From UKL13-2 sp031414695 (GTDB taxonomy: Bacteria > Pseudomonadota > Gammaproteobacteria > Burkholderiales > Usitatibacteraceae), in assembly GCA_031414695.1 (NCBI GenBank), contig JANNWG010000030.1:1-64000 (forward strand): a stretch of 64,000 nucleotides of DNA, given 5' to 3'. Made by a program: the position numbers and the translations under genes. A model generated the notes under the pieces. It saw nothing but the letters and a program-made list of their open reading frames with translations. It was not told where the DNA came from and made no database searches. Shown one piece after another: positions 34,936-42,463 of the stretch; the first letter of the stretch is position 1; the number at the start of each line of letters is the position of its first letter.

Positions 34936-35784
34936 ATGAAAATCCTGCCCGCCCAATTCGAGACCTATGACATTCGCCGTGTATATGATGAGAAAACCGA
35001 AACATGGTTTTTTTCTGTCATCGACATTATCCAAGTACTCACGCAGCAACCTGATTACCAAACAGCACGCAAATACTGGAATAAGCTCAAAGAGCGGCTG
35101 GACAAGGAAGGCAGTGAGTAGGTGACAAATTGTCACCGACTGAAGCTACCAGCCGCAGATGGCAAACACTACCTCACCGACGTCGCCACTGCGAAACTTT
35201 GCTGCGTCTAGTGCAATCCGTACCTAGCCCGAAGGCTGAACCGATCAAACTGTGGCTCGCAAAAGTAGGCTATGAACGCATGCAAGAAATGTCTGACCCC
35301 GCAATCTCACTCGACCGCGCCCGTGAAACTTGGCAGAAATATGGACGTAGCGAGAAATGGATACAGCAACGCATGACAGGGCAGGAGACGCGCAACAAAT
35401 TGACAGATTACTGGGCAACCCACGAGATCAAAAAAGGCGAGGAATTCGCCATCCTCACAAATTTGATTCATGAAGAGTGGGCAGGTGTCAGCGCGCGTTT
35501 TGGTACATGCACATAAGAAGATGAAGGGCTTGAGCCAACATAATCTGCGCGATCACATGAGCGAAGCTGAGCTAATTTTTACCGCACTCGCCGAATTATC
35601 CACGCGGCAGATTGCAGAGACCGATGAAGCAACTGGCATGGCAGAGAACAAAATCGCCACCACCAAGGGCGGCACAATCGCCAAGCAAGCACGCTATGCG
35701 CGGGAAGAAAAAACTGGCAAATCGGTCGTGACGGGGGAGAATTTTTTGCCGCCTAGCAAGTCGCCACGTAATAAGAAAATTTAG
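34936..35784 (+). pseudogene. Broken Bro-N/antirepressor-like gene
   Basis: Three pieces of one protein are recoverable. The first frame (34936-35121) gives FETYDIRRVYDEKTETWFFSV, a Bro-N start, then a TAG stop at 35119-35121. The same frame continues VTNCHRLKLPAADGK to about 35190, where the coding shifts to the next frame (LVQSVPSPKAEPIKLWLAKV...RMTGQETRNKLTDYW) until about 35500. There a second shift returns to the first frame (KGLSQHNLRDHMSEAELIFTAL...VVTGENFLPP). The joined protein would be about 280 aa, the size of phage-antirepressor-like Bro-N proteins. One nonsense and two frameshift lesions mark it as dead. Confidence 0.85.
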
Positions 35785-36099
35785 AAGAAATGAGCGAAGC
35801 TGATATAGATGATGTGCAGACGAGAAGAAAATGGTTATTATTAAAATAATGAATGTTGAAAAATACGTACGTCGTATGAAACCTGGAAACGGTGGTCTGT
35901 CGCTGATTAGTTAAGAAATCACAGCAACTGAGCCGCAAATTTGTTCGGCGATGGGGGAAAGAGATTTGTGAAGTGAAGCATGATGCGAAGAGCAGATATG
36001 TAAAGTTGGTTGTTGGGTCGGAAAAATCGTGGTCTGTCCCCAAATGGTTATGCTGAAACAGAATTACCAGGACAAGGACGGCTTGTATTGTGAAAATAT
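35785..36099. other. Gap with right copy of the TGTCCCCA direct repeat
   Basis: AT-rich sequence without a credible gene. At 36021-36045 is the second copy of the repeat found at 34854. GACGCTGACCCCTTT at about 36104 resembles the end sequence of the RAYT element (GACTCTGACCCCT), suggesting debris of the same REP family. Confidence 0.55.
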
Positions 36100-37230
36100 A
36101 TGACGCTGACCCCTTTGATGCTGCTTAGAATTCATGCGGTCGAGCGCGGGCAAATTCTCATGCAAATGGATACGTCCTTGTCCGAGGCCGATACCAAAGC
36201 ACTTAAGGCAGAGCTTGATTTGCGTGAATTACAGATACGCCGAATCAATGCCGAGCTTGCCAATCAGCCATTGCTACGGCAAAAAGATGATGCGCCCGTG
36301 CTATTTGCAAAAGTCGCCGAGCAGCACCGCGCCTACCGCCAAGCCTACTTTGATACGGTCGCACAAGAGCGCGCAGGCTATGTTAAAGCCAAGCAAGAGC
36401 TATATGGCTCGCAAGAGGTGATGCGTAAACTCAAATGGACGCTACCCTTCTACAAAAAACAATCCGATACCTTCGAAAAACTCGGCAAAGATGGCTTCGC
36501 CAGTGCACTACTCATTGAAGATAAACAGCGTGAATACGTCGAAAAAGATCAAGAACTCAAAGCACAGGAATACGCCATCGAAAGCCTAACCGCAGCACTA
36601 GATCAAAGTGAGCGACGCATCGCGCAGGTCACATCAAACTATCGCCAGCAGCTACTGGCCGAGCGGATGCAAACACTTAGTCAAGTCGAAAAATTAACCG
36701 GCGATTGGGAAAAGCAACTCCACAAAAATACGCTCCTCGAACTCAAAGCCCCCGCCGCCGGTATCGTCAAAGAAATCGCCACACATACCCCAGGCACGGT
36801 CGTCACACCTGGCACTGTACTCGTCACCATCGTGCCTGCTGATGAACCACTCATGGCCGAAGTGCAAATCAAAAATAGCGATGCCGGTTTTATTAGCCGC
36901 GCAACGCCTACCAAAATAAAAGTGGCTAGCTTTCCATTTCAAAAATATGGATTAGTCGAAGGCGAAGTCGCCCACTTCAGCGCAGATGCAACTGAAACTG
37001 TAGGCGGCAGGCCAGAAGAAATCAACCAAGAAGGCCGCCTAGCCGTTACCGCCAACTACAAAGCACAGATAAAACTCAACCAACAACACCTCATCCGCGA
37101 CGACAAAACATTTCGCCTACTACCCGGCATGCAAGTCGTCGCCGAAATTCACCTAGGCTCACGCAGCATATTGGAATACCTGCTTTCGCCGGTGCAGAAG
37201 ACGGTGAGTGAGGCGGGGAGGGAGCGGTAG
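36100..37230 (+). pseudogene. N-terminally truncated HlyD-family type I secretion adaptor
   Basis: The frame encodes 376 aa, of which residues about 12-376 match the periplasmic part of HlyD/PrtE membrane-fusion proteins. It begins inside the lipoyl half-domain (VERGQILMQMDTSLSEADTKALKAEL), followed by a long coiled coil (to about residue 200), the second lipoyl half (LLELKAPAAGIVKEIATHTPGTVV) and the beta-barrel region (LLPGMQVVAEIHLGSRSILEYLLSPV). The cytoplasmic tail, membrane helix and first half of the lipoyl domain are missing; the first 11 codons derive from REP-like sequence. Without a membrane anchor it should not assemble an export channel. Confidence 0.8.
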
Positions 37231-37265
37231 TGATGATGATCGCGACAATATTTAGGAGGAAAATA

Positions 37266-37430
37266 ATGATGTTAATTGAGATGAGAAACACGCCTATTGG
37301 CGGATGTCTACGAGCAAAAGAGGCTGAAACGGCAGGCGCTGATTGCACTTTGCAAACCAACATAAGAACAACCCAAATCGACGTTAAACGTATCGCCGCT
37401 AACGATATTCAATATTCGAGGGCAGCATGA
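37266..37430 (+). CDS. Small 54-aa ORF with near-perfect ribosome site
   Basis: TAGGAGGA at 37253-37260 is placed 5 nt before ATG 37266, and the stop overlaps the next gene by 4 nt (ATGA at 37427), so it looks truly translated and coupled. The peptide starts MMLIEMRNTPIGGCLRAKEA; the Gly-Gly after a short leader recalls double-glycine secreted peptides, and the neighbours are type I secretion remnants. The leader would be shorter than usual (about 12 residues). It could instead be a simple coupling ORF. No family is recognised. Confidence 0.5.
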   Translation: MMLIEMRNTPIGGCLRAKEAETAGADCTLQTNIRTTQIDVKRIAANDIQYSRAA

Positions 37431-38056
37431 GCGACCCCGCCATTCACAAACCCAATGTCTGGAAGAAGCATGCGATCACGCTAGTCAGCTTGGTCGCACT
37501 TTGGTTAGTGTGGAAGGCTGATGTCTTCTGGCACTACTATCAGTTCAGACAGCTTTGTGCAGCGGAGGGGGGCTTACAAGTAGCAGAGCCACTGAGGAAA
37601 GGCGCAGTGTGGACGATGAAAAAAGGTGATGTGCGAAGCGCTTTGATCGTAACCAAAGAAATTCCAAATATTGCTTTCATAAGAGTCGATAGGCAAAAGT
37701 ATGACCCTCTTCTCGAATTGGCGGAAGGCAGTCTTCTTGACATCAGGTACGTGGCCGGTCAGTTTCACAAACCTGAGGGTGATTATTTCAGGGTAGCCAA
37801 CGAGTCAGAGCGCGTGCTGTATCACCTCGACCTAGATGTAACTGAACAAAAGCAAGACCGTGTTCGACGCTGGGTCCATGTTGTGAAAGACAAGAACACA
37901 GGCAGTCCGCTAGCCAGTTTTACGCAAGTTGAATTCCTTTGGCGAACGATTCCCGTTTGGCATTGGTTCGGGCCTTCTGGGCAATCAGGATGTCCGCTAA
38001 AACACCCAGAAACGATTAGCTACCAAGATATTCAACAACGCGCATTCAAGGACTAA
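37427..38056 (+). CDS. Unknown 209-aa membrane-anchored protein
   Basis: A basic N-terminus, one membrane helix at about residues 14-28 (AITLVSLVALWLVW), then a soluble, probably periplasmic, domain with paired features (HYYQFRQLCAAEGGLQV near residue 36) and a cysteine near the C-terminus (SGCPLKHP). I recognise no named family. It is translationally coupled to the 54-aa ORF and sits between the HlyD remnant and an interrupted gene, so it probably belonged to the same export locus. Whether it is expressed now is unclear. Confidence 0.7.
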   Translation: MSDPAIHKPNVWKKHAITLVSLVALWLVWKADVFWHYYQFRQLCAAEGGLQVAEPLRKGAVWTMKKGDVRSALIVTKEIPNIAFIRVDRQKYDPLLELAEGSLLDIRYVAGQFHKPEGDYFRVANESERVLYHLDLDVTEQKQDRVRRWVHVVKDKNTGSPLASFTQVEFLWRTIPVWHWFGPSGQSGCPLKHPETISYQDIQQRAFKD

Positions 38057-38060
38057 GACC

Positions 38061-38189
38061 ATGACGATCAACAACATTCAACTACTTGCATCACGTTCTT
38101 TATTGGCACAAGCCACATACGCAAAAGTATCTGGCAGTCCAACTCCACACCAGGGGTCAGAGTCAAATTGTTTTCAGCCGATAACAATT
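38061..38189 (+). pseudogene. 5' fragment of a gene cut by the RAYT element
   Basis: ATG 38061 opens a frame MTINNIQLLASRSLLAQATY that runs 4 nt after the previous stop and enters the left end of the RAYT element at 38150, where it soon stops (TGA 38187-38189). About 30 native codons remain. The opening resembles the start of large secreted RTX-type or bacteriocin-like proteins, which would fit a type I secretion operon, but only a short stretch is left and the identity is a guess. Confidence 0.45.
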
Positions 38190-39036
38190 TGATCTGAGTC
38201 CTCCACTCTGACAACACCATGCCTCGACGTAAACGCCTAAATCTCACCGACATCCCGCTCCACATCGTGCAGCGCGGTAACAATCGTGCGCCGTGCTTCT
38301 ATGCTGAACAGGACTATCAGTTCTACCTGCATTGGTTGGCGCATTACGCCAAGCAATACGGCTGCGCCATCCACGCCTACGTTTTGATGACCAACCATGT
38401 CCATCTGCTTTTGAGCCCACTCAAGCCGGAGGCACCGGCCAAGCTCATGCAATCCCTCGGGCGGCGCTACGTGCAGTATATCAACAAGTTCTACCGGCGT
38501 AGCGGCACCTTGTGGGAGGGCCGCTACAAAGCCAGTCTGGTACAGGCCGACGAATACCTGCTTACCTGCTACCGCTACATCGAAATGAATCCGGTACGCG
38601 CCAACATGGTCGCCCATCCACGAGACTACGCATGGTCGAGCTACCGCGCTAACGCCGAGGGCAAGCTAAGTGCCATGCTGACCGCGCACCCACTGTTCAA
38701 CGCCTTAGGACTGGACACGGCTACGCGGCAGGAAGCCTACCAAGCCCTGTTCCACACCGAGCTCGAACCAGACGTCATCACTGCCATTCGTAACGCCAGT
38801 GTCAAAGGGCAAGTGTTGGGCGATGACCGATTCAAGGATGAAGTGTCACGCATGACGGGGCAGCGGGTCGTGCCGGCAGTGCGTGGACGTAAACGGCTCG
38901 ACAAGACCCAAGGCATCGTTGGTGAGCAGGTCGGCTTTGGATTCTAGATTTGTAAACGTGATTGCGACAGTAAAGGAATGGATGCGATGAAAAACAATTT
39001 GACTCTGACCCCTGGTGTTCGGACCCCTGGTGTTCG
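38150..39036 (+). mobile_element. RAYT transposase element with inverted ends
   Basis: The transposase gene is enclosed by a 25-bp perfect inverted repeat (38150-38174 and 38991-39015; core GGGGTCAGAGTCAAATTG). The left end folds into a REP-like hairpin (TCAAATTGTT/AACAATTTGA). The right end carries a 15-bp direct duplication GACCCCTGGTGTTCG (39007-39021 and 39022-39036). It interrupts the gene beginning at 38061. Confidence 0.85.
38219..38947 (+). CDS. REP-associated tyrosine transposase (IS200-like Y1)
   Basis: A 242-aa Y1 transposase: RRKRLNLTDIPLHIVQRGNNR start, the HUH motif in MTNHVHLLLSP near residue 61, and the catalytic-tyrosine region AYQ/RYIEMNPVRANMVAHPRDYAWSSY near residue 120. 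A C-terminal extension of about 70 residues is typical of RAYTs rather than IS200 itself. These enzymes recognise REP hairpins at the 5' side; such hairpins are present at both ends. The frame is intact. Confidence 0.92.
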   Translation: MPRRKRLNLTDIPLHIVQRGNNRAPCFYAEQDYQFYLHWLAHYAKQYGCAIHAYVLMTNHVHLLLSPLKPEAPAKLMQSLGRRYVQYINKFYRRSGTLWEGRYKASLVQADEYLLTCYRYIEMNPVRANMVAHPRDYAWSSYRANAEGKLSAMLTAHPLFNALGLDTATRQEAYQALFHTELEPDVITAIRNASVKGQVLGDDRFKDEVSRMTGQRVVPAVRGRKRLDKTQGIVGEQVGFGF

Positions 39037-39084
39037 GCATTATTCAGGTTTGTTCTTGCCCTCATCGCCAACTAAAATTCCGAT

Positions 39085-39112
39085 TTGACAAAAGTACCTT
39101 TTGAGGTACAAT
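39085..39112 (+). promoter_or_regulatory. Promoter with palindromic operator before the RelE-type toxin
   Basis: The -35 TTGACA (39085-39090) and -10 TACAAT (39107-39112) are 16 bp apart. A palindrome GTACCT-TTTG-AGGTAC (39094-39109) fills the spacer and touches the -10. The toxin ATG at 39118 lies where transcription is expected to begin, so there is essentially no leader. The HTH antitoxin would be the natural repressor. Confidence 0.75.
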
Positions 39113-39117
39113 TAAAT

Positions 39118-39471
39118 ATGCAATCGACCCCCAAACTGGACGCAATTTTTTACGCAACAGCCGCTAGAAATGAGCCAGTCCGTACTTGGTTAAAAAGTTT
39201 GAGCCGCGAATCACGACGGACGATTGGCGAAGACATAGCTTATGTGCAATACAAATGGCCGATTGGCAAACCGCAGGTTGATCATTTGCGTGGTCCGATA
39301 TGGGAAGTACGCTCAACGCTGAAGTCAATTATTGTGCGCACGTTGTTTGCTGTTGACGGTAACAAAATGATTTTGCTTCACGGGTTTATTAAAAAGACTC
39401 AACAAACGCCACCCAATGAAATCTTACTCGCTGAAAAACGCTATAAGGAGTACATCAATGCCAAAACGTAA
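39118..39471 (+). CDS. RelE/HigB-type toxin
   Basis: A 117-aa protein of the phage-derived Gp49-like/HigB group: FYATAARNEPVRTWLKSL start, IGEDIAYVQYKWPIGKPQVDHLRGPIWEVRSTL, IVRTLFAVDGNKMILLHGFIKKTQQTP core, and EILLAEKRYKEY end. Such toxins cleave mRNA at the ribosome. There is no Shine-Dalgarno; the start is fixed by the promoter position. It overlaps the antitoxin gene by 14 nt. Confidence 0.88.
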   Translation: MQSTPKLDAIFYATAARNEPVRTWLKSLSRESRRTIGEDIAYVQYKWPIGKPQVDHLRGPIWEVRSTLKSIIVRTLFAVDGNKMILLHGFIKKTQQTPPNEILLAEKRYKEYINAKT

Positions 39472-39772
39472 TCCACATGAAGGCAGCCGCTTTGACGATT
39501 TTTTGAGAGAAGACGGTTTATATGAAGAGGTGCAGGCAAAGGCGCTCAAGCGTGCGCTTGCTGAGCAACTGCAAGACAGCATGGATTCTGCCAACTTGTC
39601 GAAAGCAAAAATGGCGCAGCTAATGGCGACCAGCCGTTCACAGCTAGACCGCGTGCTCGACCCTGATAATGTTTCCGTGCAGCTTGATACCTTGATGAAG
39701 GCCGCTGCTGCGGTGGGCAAAACAGTCGAGATCAAAATTAGGAATATTAAAAAGGTTTCGCAGGCTGCGTGA
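39458..39772 (+). CDS. HTH-domain antitoxin (HigA-like)
   Basis: A 104-aa protein: charged N-terminal region, then a Cro/CI-type helix-turn-helix (NLSKAKMAQLMATSRSQLDRVLDP near residue 45), and VQLDTLMKAAAAVGKTVEIKI. ATG 39458 has AAGGAG 7 nt upstream, inside the end of the toxin gene. It should neutralise the toxin and repress the promoter at 39085. The frame is open for 14 codons upstream, but these overlap the toxin. Confidence 0.87.
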   Translation: MPKRNPHEGSRFDDFLREDGLYEEVQAKALKRALAEQLQDSMDSANLSKAKMAQLMATSRSQLDRVLDPDNVSVQLDTLMKAAAAVGKTVEIKIRNIKKVSQAA

Positions 39773-39832
39773 GCGCCAATTTAAGGCGTTGGCGACAAGT
39801 GAATTTTGCCAAGCGCAAATGCACCCCAGGAT

Positions 39833-39954
39833 TCAACGACGCAATATAATTGCTCGTGAGCGCGTAAGCGACAAGTTATTCACACCAGCCTCAAGCCGCT
39901 CAGCCAGCCAAATCTTAATGACAGACTGCCTCGTCACACCTTTTTAGCTTTCAT
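39833..39954 (-). pseudogene. Deleted second copy of brnA
   Basis: On the minus strand ATG 39954 begins MKAKK as in the intact brnA, then an internal deletion of about 148 bp removes the middle and shifts frame. The other frame continues GVTRQSVIKIWLAERLEAG...NNLSL and ends ...LRR-stop at 39833, matching the C-terminal third of the intact protein (GVTRQSVIKVWLAERLEAS...NNLPQ...LRR). This is a decayed duplicate of the antitoxin, without a toxin gene beside it. Confidence 0.85.
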
Positions 39955-39972
39955 AAAGTGTTACATCTTCCG

Positions 39973-40050
39973 AATCTAAGAAGTCAACGTCGATTTTATT
40001 TTGATAAACGCTAATATTAGACTGCCGTTCCAGCTATTTCTGCCCCAATT
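39973..40050 (+). repeat. Interspersed repeat, copy R3
   Basis: It contains AACGTCGATTTTATTTT, AACGCTAATATTAGA and TGCCGTTCCAGCTATTT, which recur in R4 (40763-40843) with high similarity and, more weakly, in R1 and R2. It lies between the dead and the intact brnA. Confidence 0.75.
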
Positions 40051-40069
40051 AAAGGAGTAGGCGACGATC

Positions 40070-40117
40070 AATCTAAGGGGTCAACGTCGATTTGATTGCA
40101 CTGAACGCTAATACTTT
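40070..40117 (+). repeat. Interspersed repeat, partial copy R3b
   Basis: AATCTAAGGGGTCAACGTCG repeats the start of R3 with two changes, then GAACGCTAATACT, and breaks off next to the intact brnA stop codon. R3 and R3b are thus in tandem, 97 bp apart. Confidence 0.7.
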
Positions 40118-40125
40118 CACAGCAT

Positions 40126-40395
40126 TCAACGACGCAAAGCACTTGCCCGCGTCCGCACTTGCGGCAAGTTATTCGCACTAGCCTCAAGCCGCTCAGCTAA
40201 CCAAACCTTAATGACCGATTGCCGCGTCACGCCTAGCTTGCTCGCTTCGCGATCAAGCGAATCAATCATCCACGTTGGGAAATCAACATTCACGCGTTTT
40301 TGTTCCAGTAGCACGCGCTTGGCTTTGGTCAAATCTAAATGAGCGATAACATCGCCGCCTTCATCAAACTGCTGATCAAATTTTTTAGCTTTCAT
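40126..40395 (-). CDS. brnA: BrnA antitoxin
   Basis: An 89-aa ribbon-helix-helix antitoxin. The N-terminal toxin-contact region is MKAKKFDQQFDEGGDVIAHL, and the DNA-binding part is KRVNVDFPTWMIDSLDREASKLGVTRQSVIKVWLAERLE. GAGG lies about 9 nt before the start, inside the end of the toxin gene. It overlaps brnT by 11 nt, the usual brnTA layout, and should neutralise BrnT and repress the operon. A deleted copy lies at 39833-39954. Confidence 0.9.
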   Translation of the reverse strand: MKAKKFDQQFDEGGDVIAHLDLTKAKRVLLEQKRVNVDFPTWMIDSLDREASKLGVTRQSVIKVWLAERLEASANNLPQVRTRASALRR

Positions 40396-40648
40396 AAAGT
40401 GCTACCTCTTCTGTGCGCGCGCGACGAACGGATATCAATCGGATGTTTGTGCCTCGGTAGGTAATGATTGCCGACCAATGCTTCATGTCAATTTGTCCAA
40501 TCACCAAGTAGTGCTGTTCATCTTCAGTTTTGACTGGAACTTCTAGCAGCATCGAATCATTCCAGAGACTTTGCGCTTCGATGAAATCGATGCCATGTTT
40601 GGTGCGATTAGATTCGCTTTCTGCCACATCAAATTCAAAATTAATCAT
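40385..40648 (-). CDS. brnT: BrnT toxin
   Basis: An 87-aa RelE-fold ribonuclease: FEFDVAESESNRTKHGIDFIEAQSLWND at the start with the conserved K-H-G-I-D-F motif, then IGQIDMKHWSAIITYRGTNIRLISVRRARTEE with the catalytic Arg cluster. No Shine-Dalgarno is visible just before ATG 40648. It stands upstream of brnA in the same operon on the minus strand, with the repeat R4 upstream. Confidence 0.9.
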   Translation of the reverse strand: MINFEFDVAESESNRTKHGIDFIEAQSLWNDSMLLEVPVKTEDEQHYLVIGQIDMKHWSAIITYRGTNIRLISVRRARTEEVALYES

Positions 40649-40762
40649 GGTATAGAAAATATGCCTTAATTATTTTATTATCGTTCGGCTAGTGAGTTCG
40701 CACATTTGATGATCGCTATCCCAACCAAATTGCGAGCATCAATACGACCGATAGGTTAGGGG

Positions 40763-40843
40763 CAGCGCTGATTTTATTTTCGCTAAACTCTAATAACCGC
40801 TTGCCGTTCCAGCTATTTTTGCCCCAAAAAGCGCGTCAATAAA
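40763..40843 (+). repeat. Interspersed repeat, copy R4
   Basis: It shares GATTTTATTTT, TGCCGTTCCAGCTATTT and TGCCCCAA blocks with R3, and its end (GCCCCAAAAAGCGCGTCAATA) aligns with the GCCCCAAAACGCCCGCCAATA block of R1. R4 therefore joins the two halves of the family and shows the full unit to be at least 80 bp. Confidence 0.75.
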
Positions 40844-40878
40844 AGGGTTTACTACTTGGGAATTTCTCAAACCCCCCC

Positions 40879-40972
40879 GTTCGCCCTGAGCATGTCGAAG
40901 GGTAGCTCTTGTAAGTGATTGATTTAATTAAACGTGCAGATGGTTCGACAAGCTCACCACGAACGGTTTAAA
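40879..40972. repeat. Palindromic intergenic repeat (GTTCGACAAGCTCACCACGAAC type)
   Basis: CCGTTCG...GAGCATGTCGAAGGG on the left and GGTTCGACAAGCTCACCACG plus AACGG on the right are inverted relatives. This repeat type is widespread in Proteobacteria. It lies between R4 and the convergent end of the ZntB gene and may serve as a bidirectional terminator-like hairpin. Confidence 0.8.
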
Positions 40973-41008
40973 GGTTATTAGAAGTGCCGACTTTGGTATT
41001 GATGCAGA

Positions 41009-42031
41009 CTACCGTTGCTTTTGCCGCAGTATCCACCAGCCGATTGCAGCTGTCACCGACAGTACGACAGTCACGACGATCACGAAACCGGCCTTGTTTT
41101 CGGCGAATGGCACACCGCCGACGTTCATGCCGAAGAAGCCAGCGACCATGTTCACCGGCAATGCCATCACAGTGAAGAGCGAGAGTACCCAGAGGCTGCG
41201 GTTATTCTGTTCTTGTACCAACGCAGATATTTCTTCTTGTAGCAGTTTTATGCGTTCTTCTAAGGTGTCGATGTCGTTTAGCGAGACCGAGAACTCTTCG
41301 GTCGATTGGCGTAATTCCGCGATGTCGTCCTCGCGCATCCACTCAGGAGGACGGTTCAGCAGCCGGAACAATGCGCCCGGCTCTGGGGCGAGCAGCCGTG
41401 TCAGTCGCACGAGAACACGGCGCAACTTTCCTAGCTCCGCGCGCTTTGACTCTACAAAGCCTGCGAGCAAGCGGTCTTCAATCCTGTCAACTTTCTCTAT
41501 GGCATTGCGAAGAATCCCCACTAGTACATCAGCCTGGTCGCGAAGCAAGTGCACTAGCAGCGCGGTCGGCGTGGGGAATCGCTCGCCGTTTTTCACCGCC
41601 ACGCGCAGCCGATCAATTGAGCGTAGTGGTTTCTTGCGTGCTGTGACGAGGAAACGTGGATCAACGCTGAGTACTAGCGTGGAAACATCCGATGGGTCGA
41701 ACGAGAAGTCAAACAACACATCATTCAAGACGCCGATCAGTTGGTTATCGGCGTACTCGACACGGGTAGAGCGTGAGCCCTCGTTAAGCGTTTCAAAAAA
41801 AACGGGTGACAACGCTAGACTACGGCTCATCCAGCGCTCGCACGCGACGTTAGATAAATTGAAATGTAGCCAGATGAATTGGTCAGTGTTTGAGGCGTCC
41901 TCGGCTAACCAGGCCAAGGCTTCACTTGATGTGAGCGGCACACCGCTCTGTCCTTGGGTGAATAAAAAACCGCAAACGAGACCTGATTCGTCTGATCCAT
42001 ATTTTTCGCTACCTCGCGGCGGTGTGTTCAT
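41009..42031 (-). CDS. zntB: ZntB/CorA-family divalent cation transporter
   Basis: A 340-aa protein with a large N-terminal cytoplasmic domain, a long helix (about residues 160-280) and two C-terminal membrane helices. The signature G-M-N is in GFFGMNVGGVPFAENKAGF near residue 297, the form found in ZntB rather than CorA (which has YGMNFxxMPE). ZntB moves zinc, probably with protons. ATG 42031 is preferred; a GTG at 42064 is in frame, neither with a clear ribosome site. It is monocistronic and convergent with the accessory zone. Confidence 0.88.
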   Translation of the reverse strand: MNTPPRGSEKYGSDESGLVCGFLFTQGQSGVPLTSSEALAWLAEDASNTDQFIWLHFNLSNVACERWMSRSLALSPVFFETLNEGSRSTRVEYADNQLIGVLNDVLFDFSFDPSDVSTLVLSVDPRFLVTARKKPLRSIDRLRVAVKNGERFPTPTALLVHLLRDQADVLVGILRNAIEKVDRIEDRLLAGFVESKRAELGKLRRVLVRLTRLLAPEPGALFRLLNRPPEWMREDDIAELRQSTEEFSVSLNDIDTLEERIKLLQEEISALVQEQNNRSLWVLSLFTVMALPVNMVAGFFGMNVGGVPFAENKAGFVIVVTVVLSVTAAIGWWILRQKQR

Positions 42032-42463
42032 GTGTGGGGTCGGCGAAGTGGTGAGTGAAAACACAATTTTGCGACAGAAAGATGTCAGTTTTGCGACAGT
42101 CGTGAGACTGGGTAAAAGTCGGGTAAATCATTCAAACCCCTGATAGCAATCTATCAAAGGGCATGCGCCAACTCAATGGCGTCTCCACCCAAATCAGCAT
42201 CGGCGTCATCAACGCGTGGGGCATCTGTTTCAAGGACGTCTACAAAGTCCTGATTTTTCGCTTTGAATGCGTCTAAGCAAACAAGAAGATAAAACCATGC
42301 AGACCCATATAATAGAGTTGTAATTGATACAAGATTGTCTGCTATGTATGCTATGCATGTACTCTGCCCGCCGGTGGGCGCTGCATGATATGAATCAATA
42401 TTGTCTCTCCTCCAAATCGTTATCTACCTAAGTTTGAATCTCCTAACCCTCGTTGAGGCTCCA
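42032..42463. other. Gap with a possible RelE/HigB remnant
   Basis: At 42161-42277 on the plus strand a short frame reads MRQLNGVSTQISIGVINAWG then ICFKDVYKVLIF, which recalls the end of HigB-type toxins (LKG...SIRINDQWRICF). It lacks a complete gene and any antitoxin, so it is at most a fossil. The remainder has no feature I can support. Confidence 0.35.

Noticed and set aside
41094..42143. A 349-codon open frame on the plus strand
   Set aside because: It is wholly antisense to the ZntB gene, is Ser/Arg rich without domain features, and has no ribosome site.
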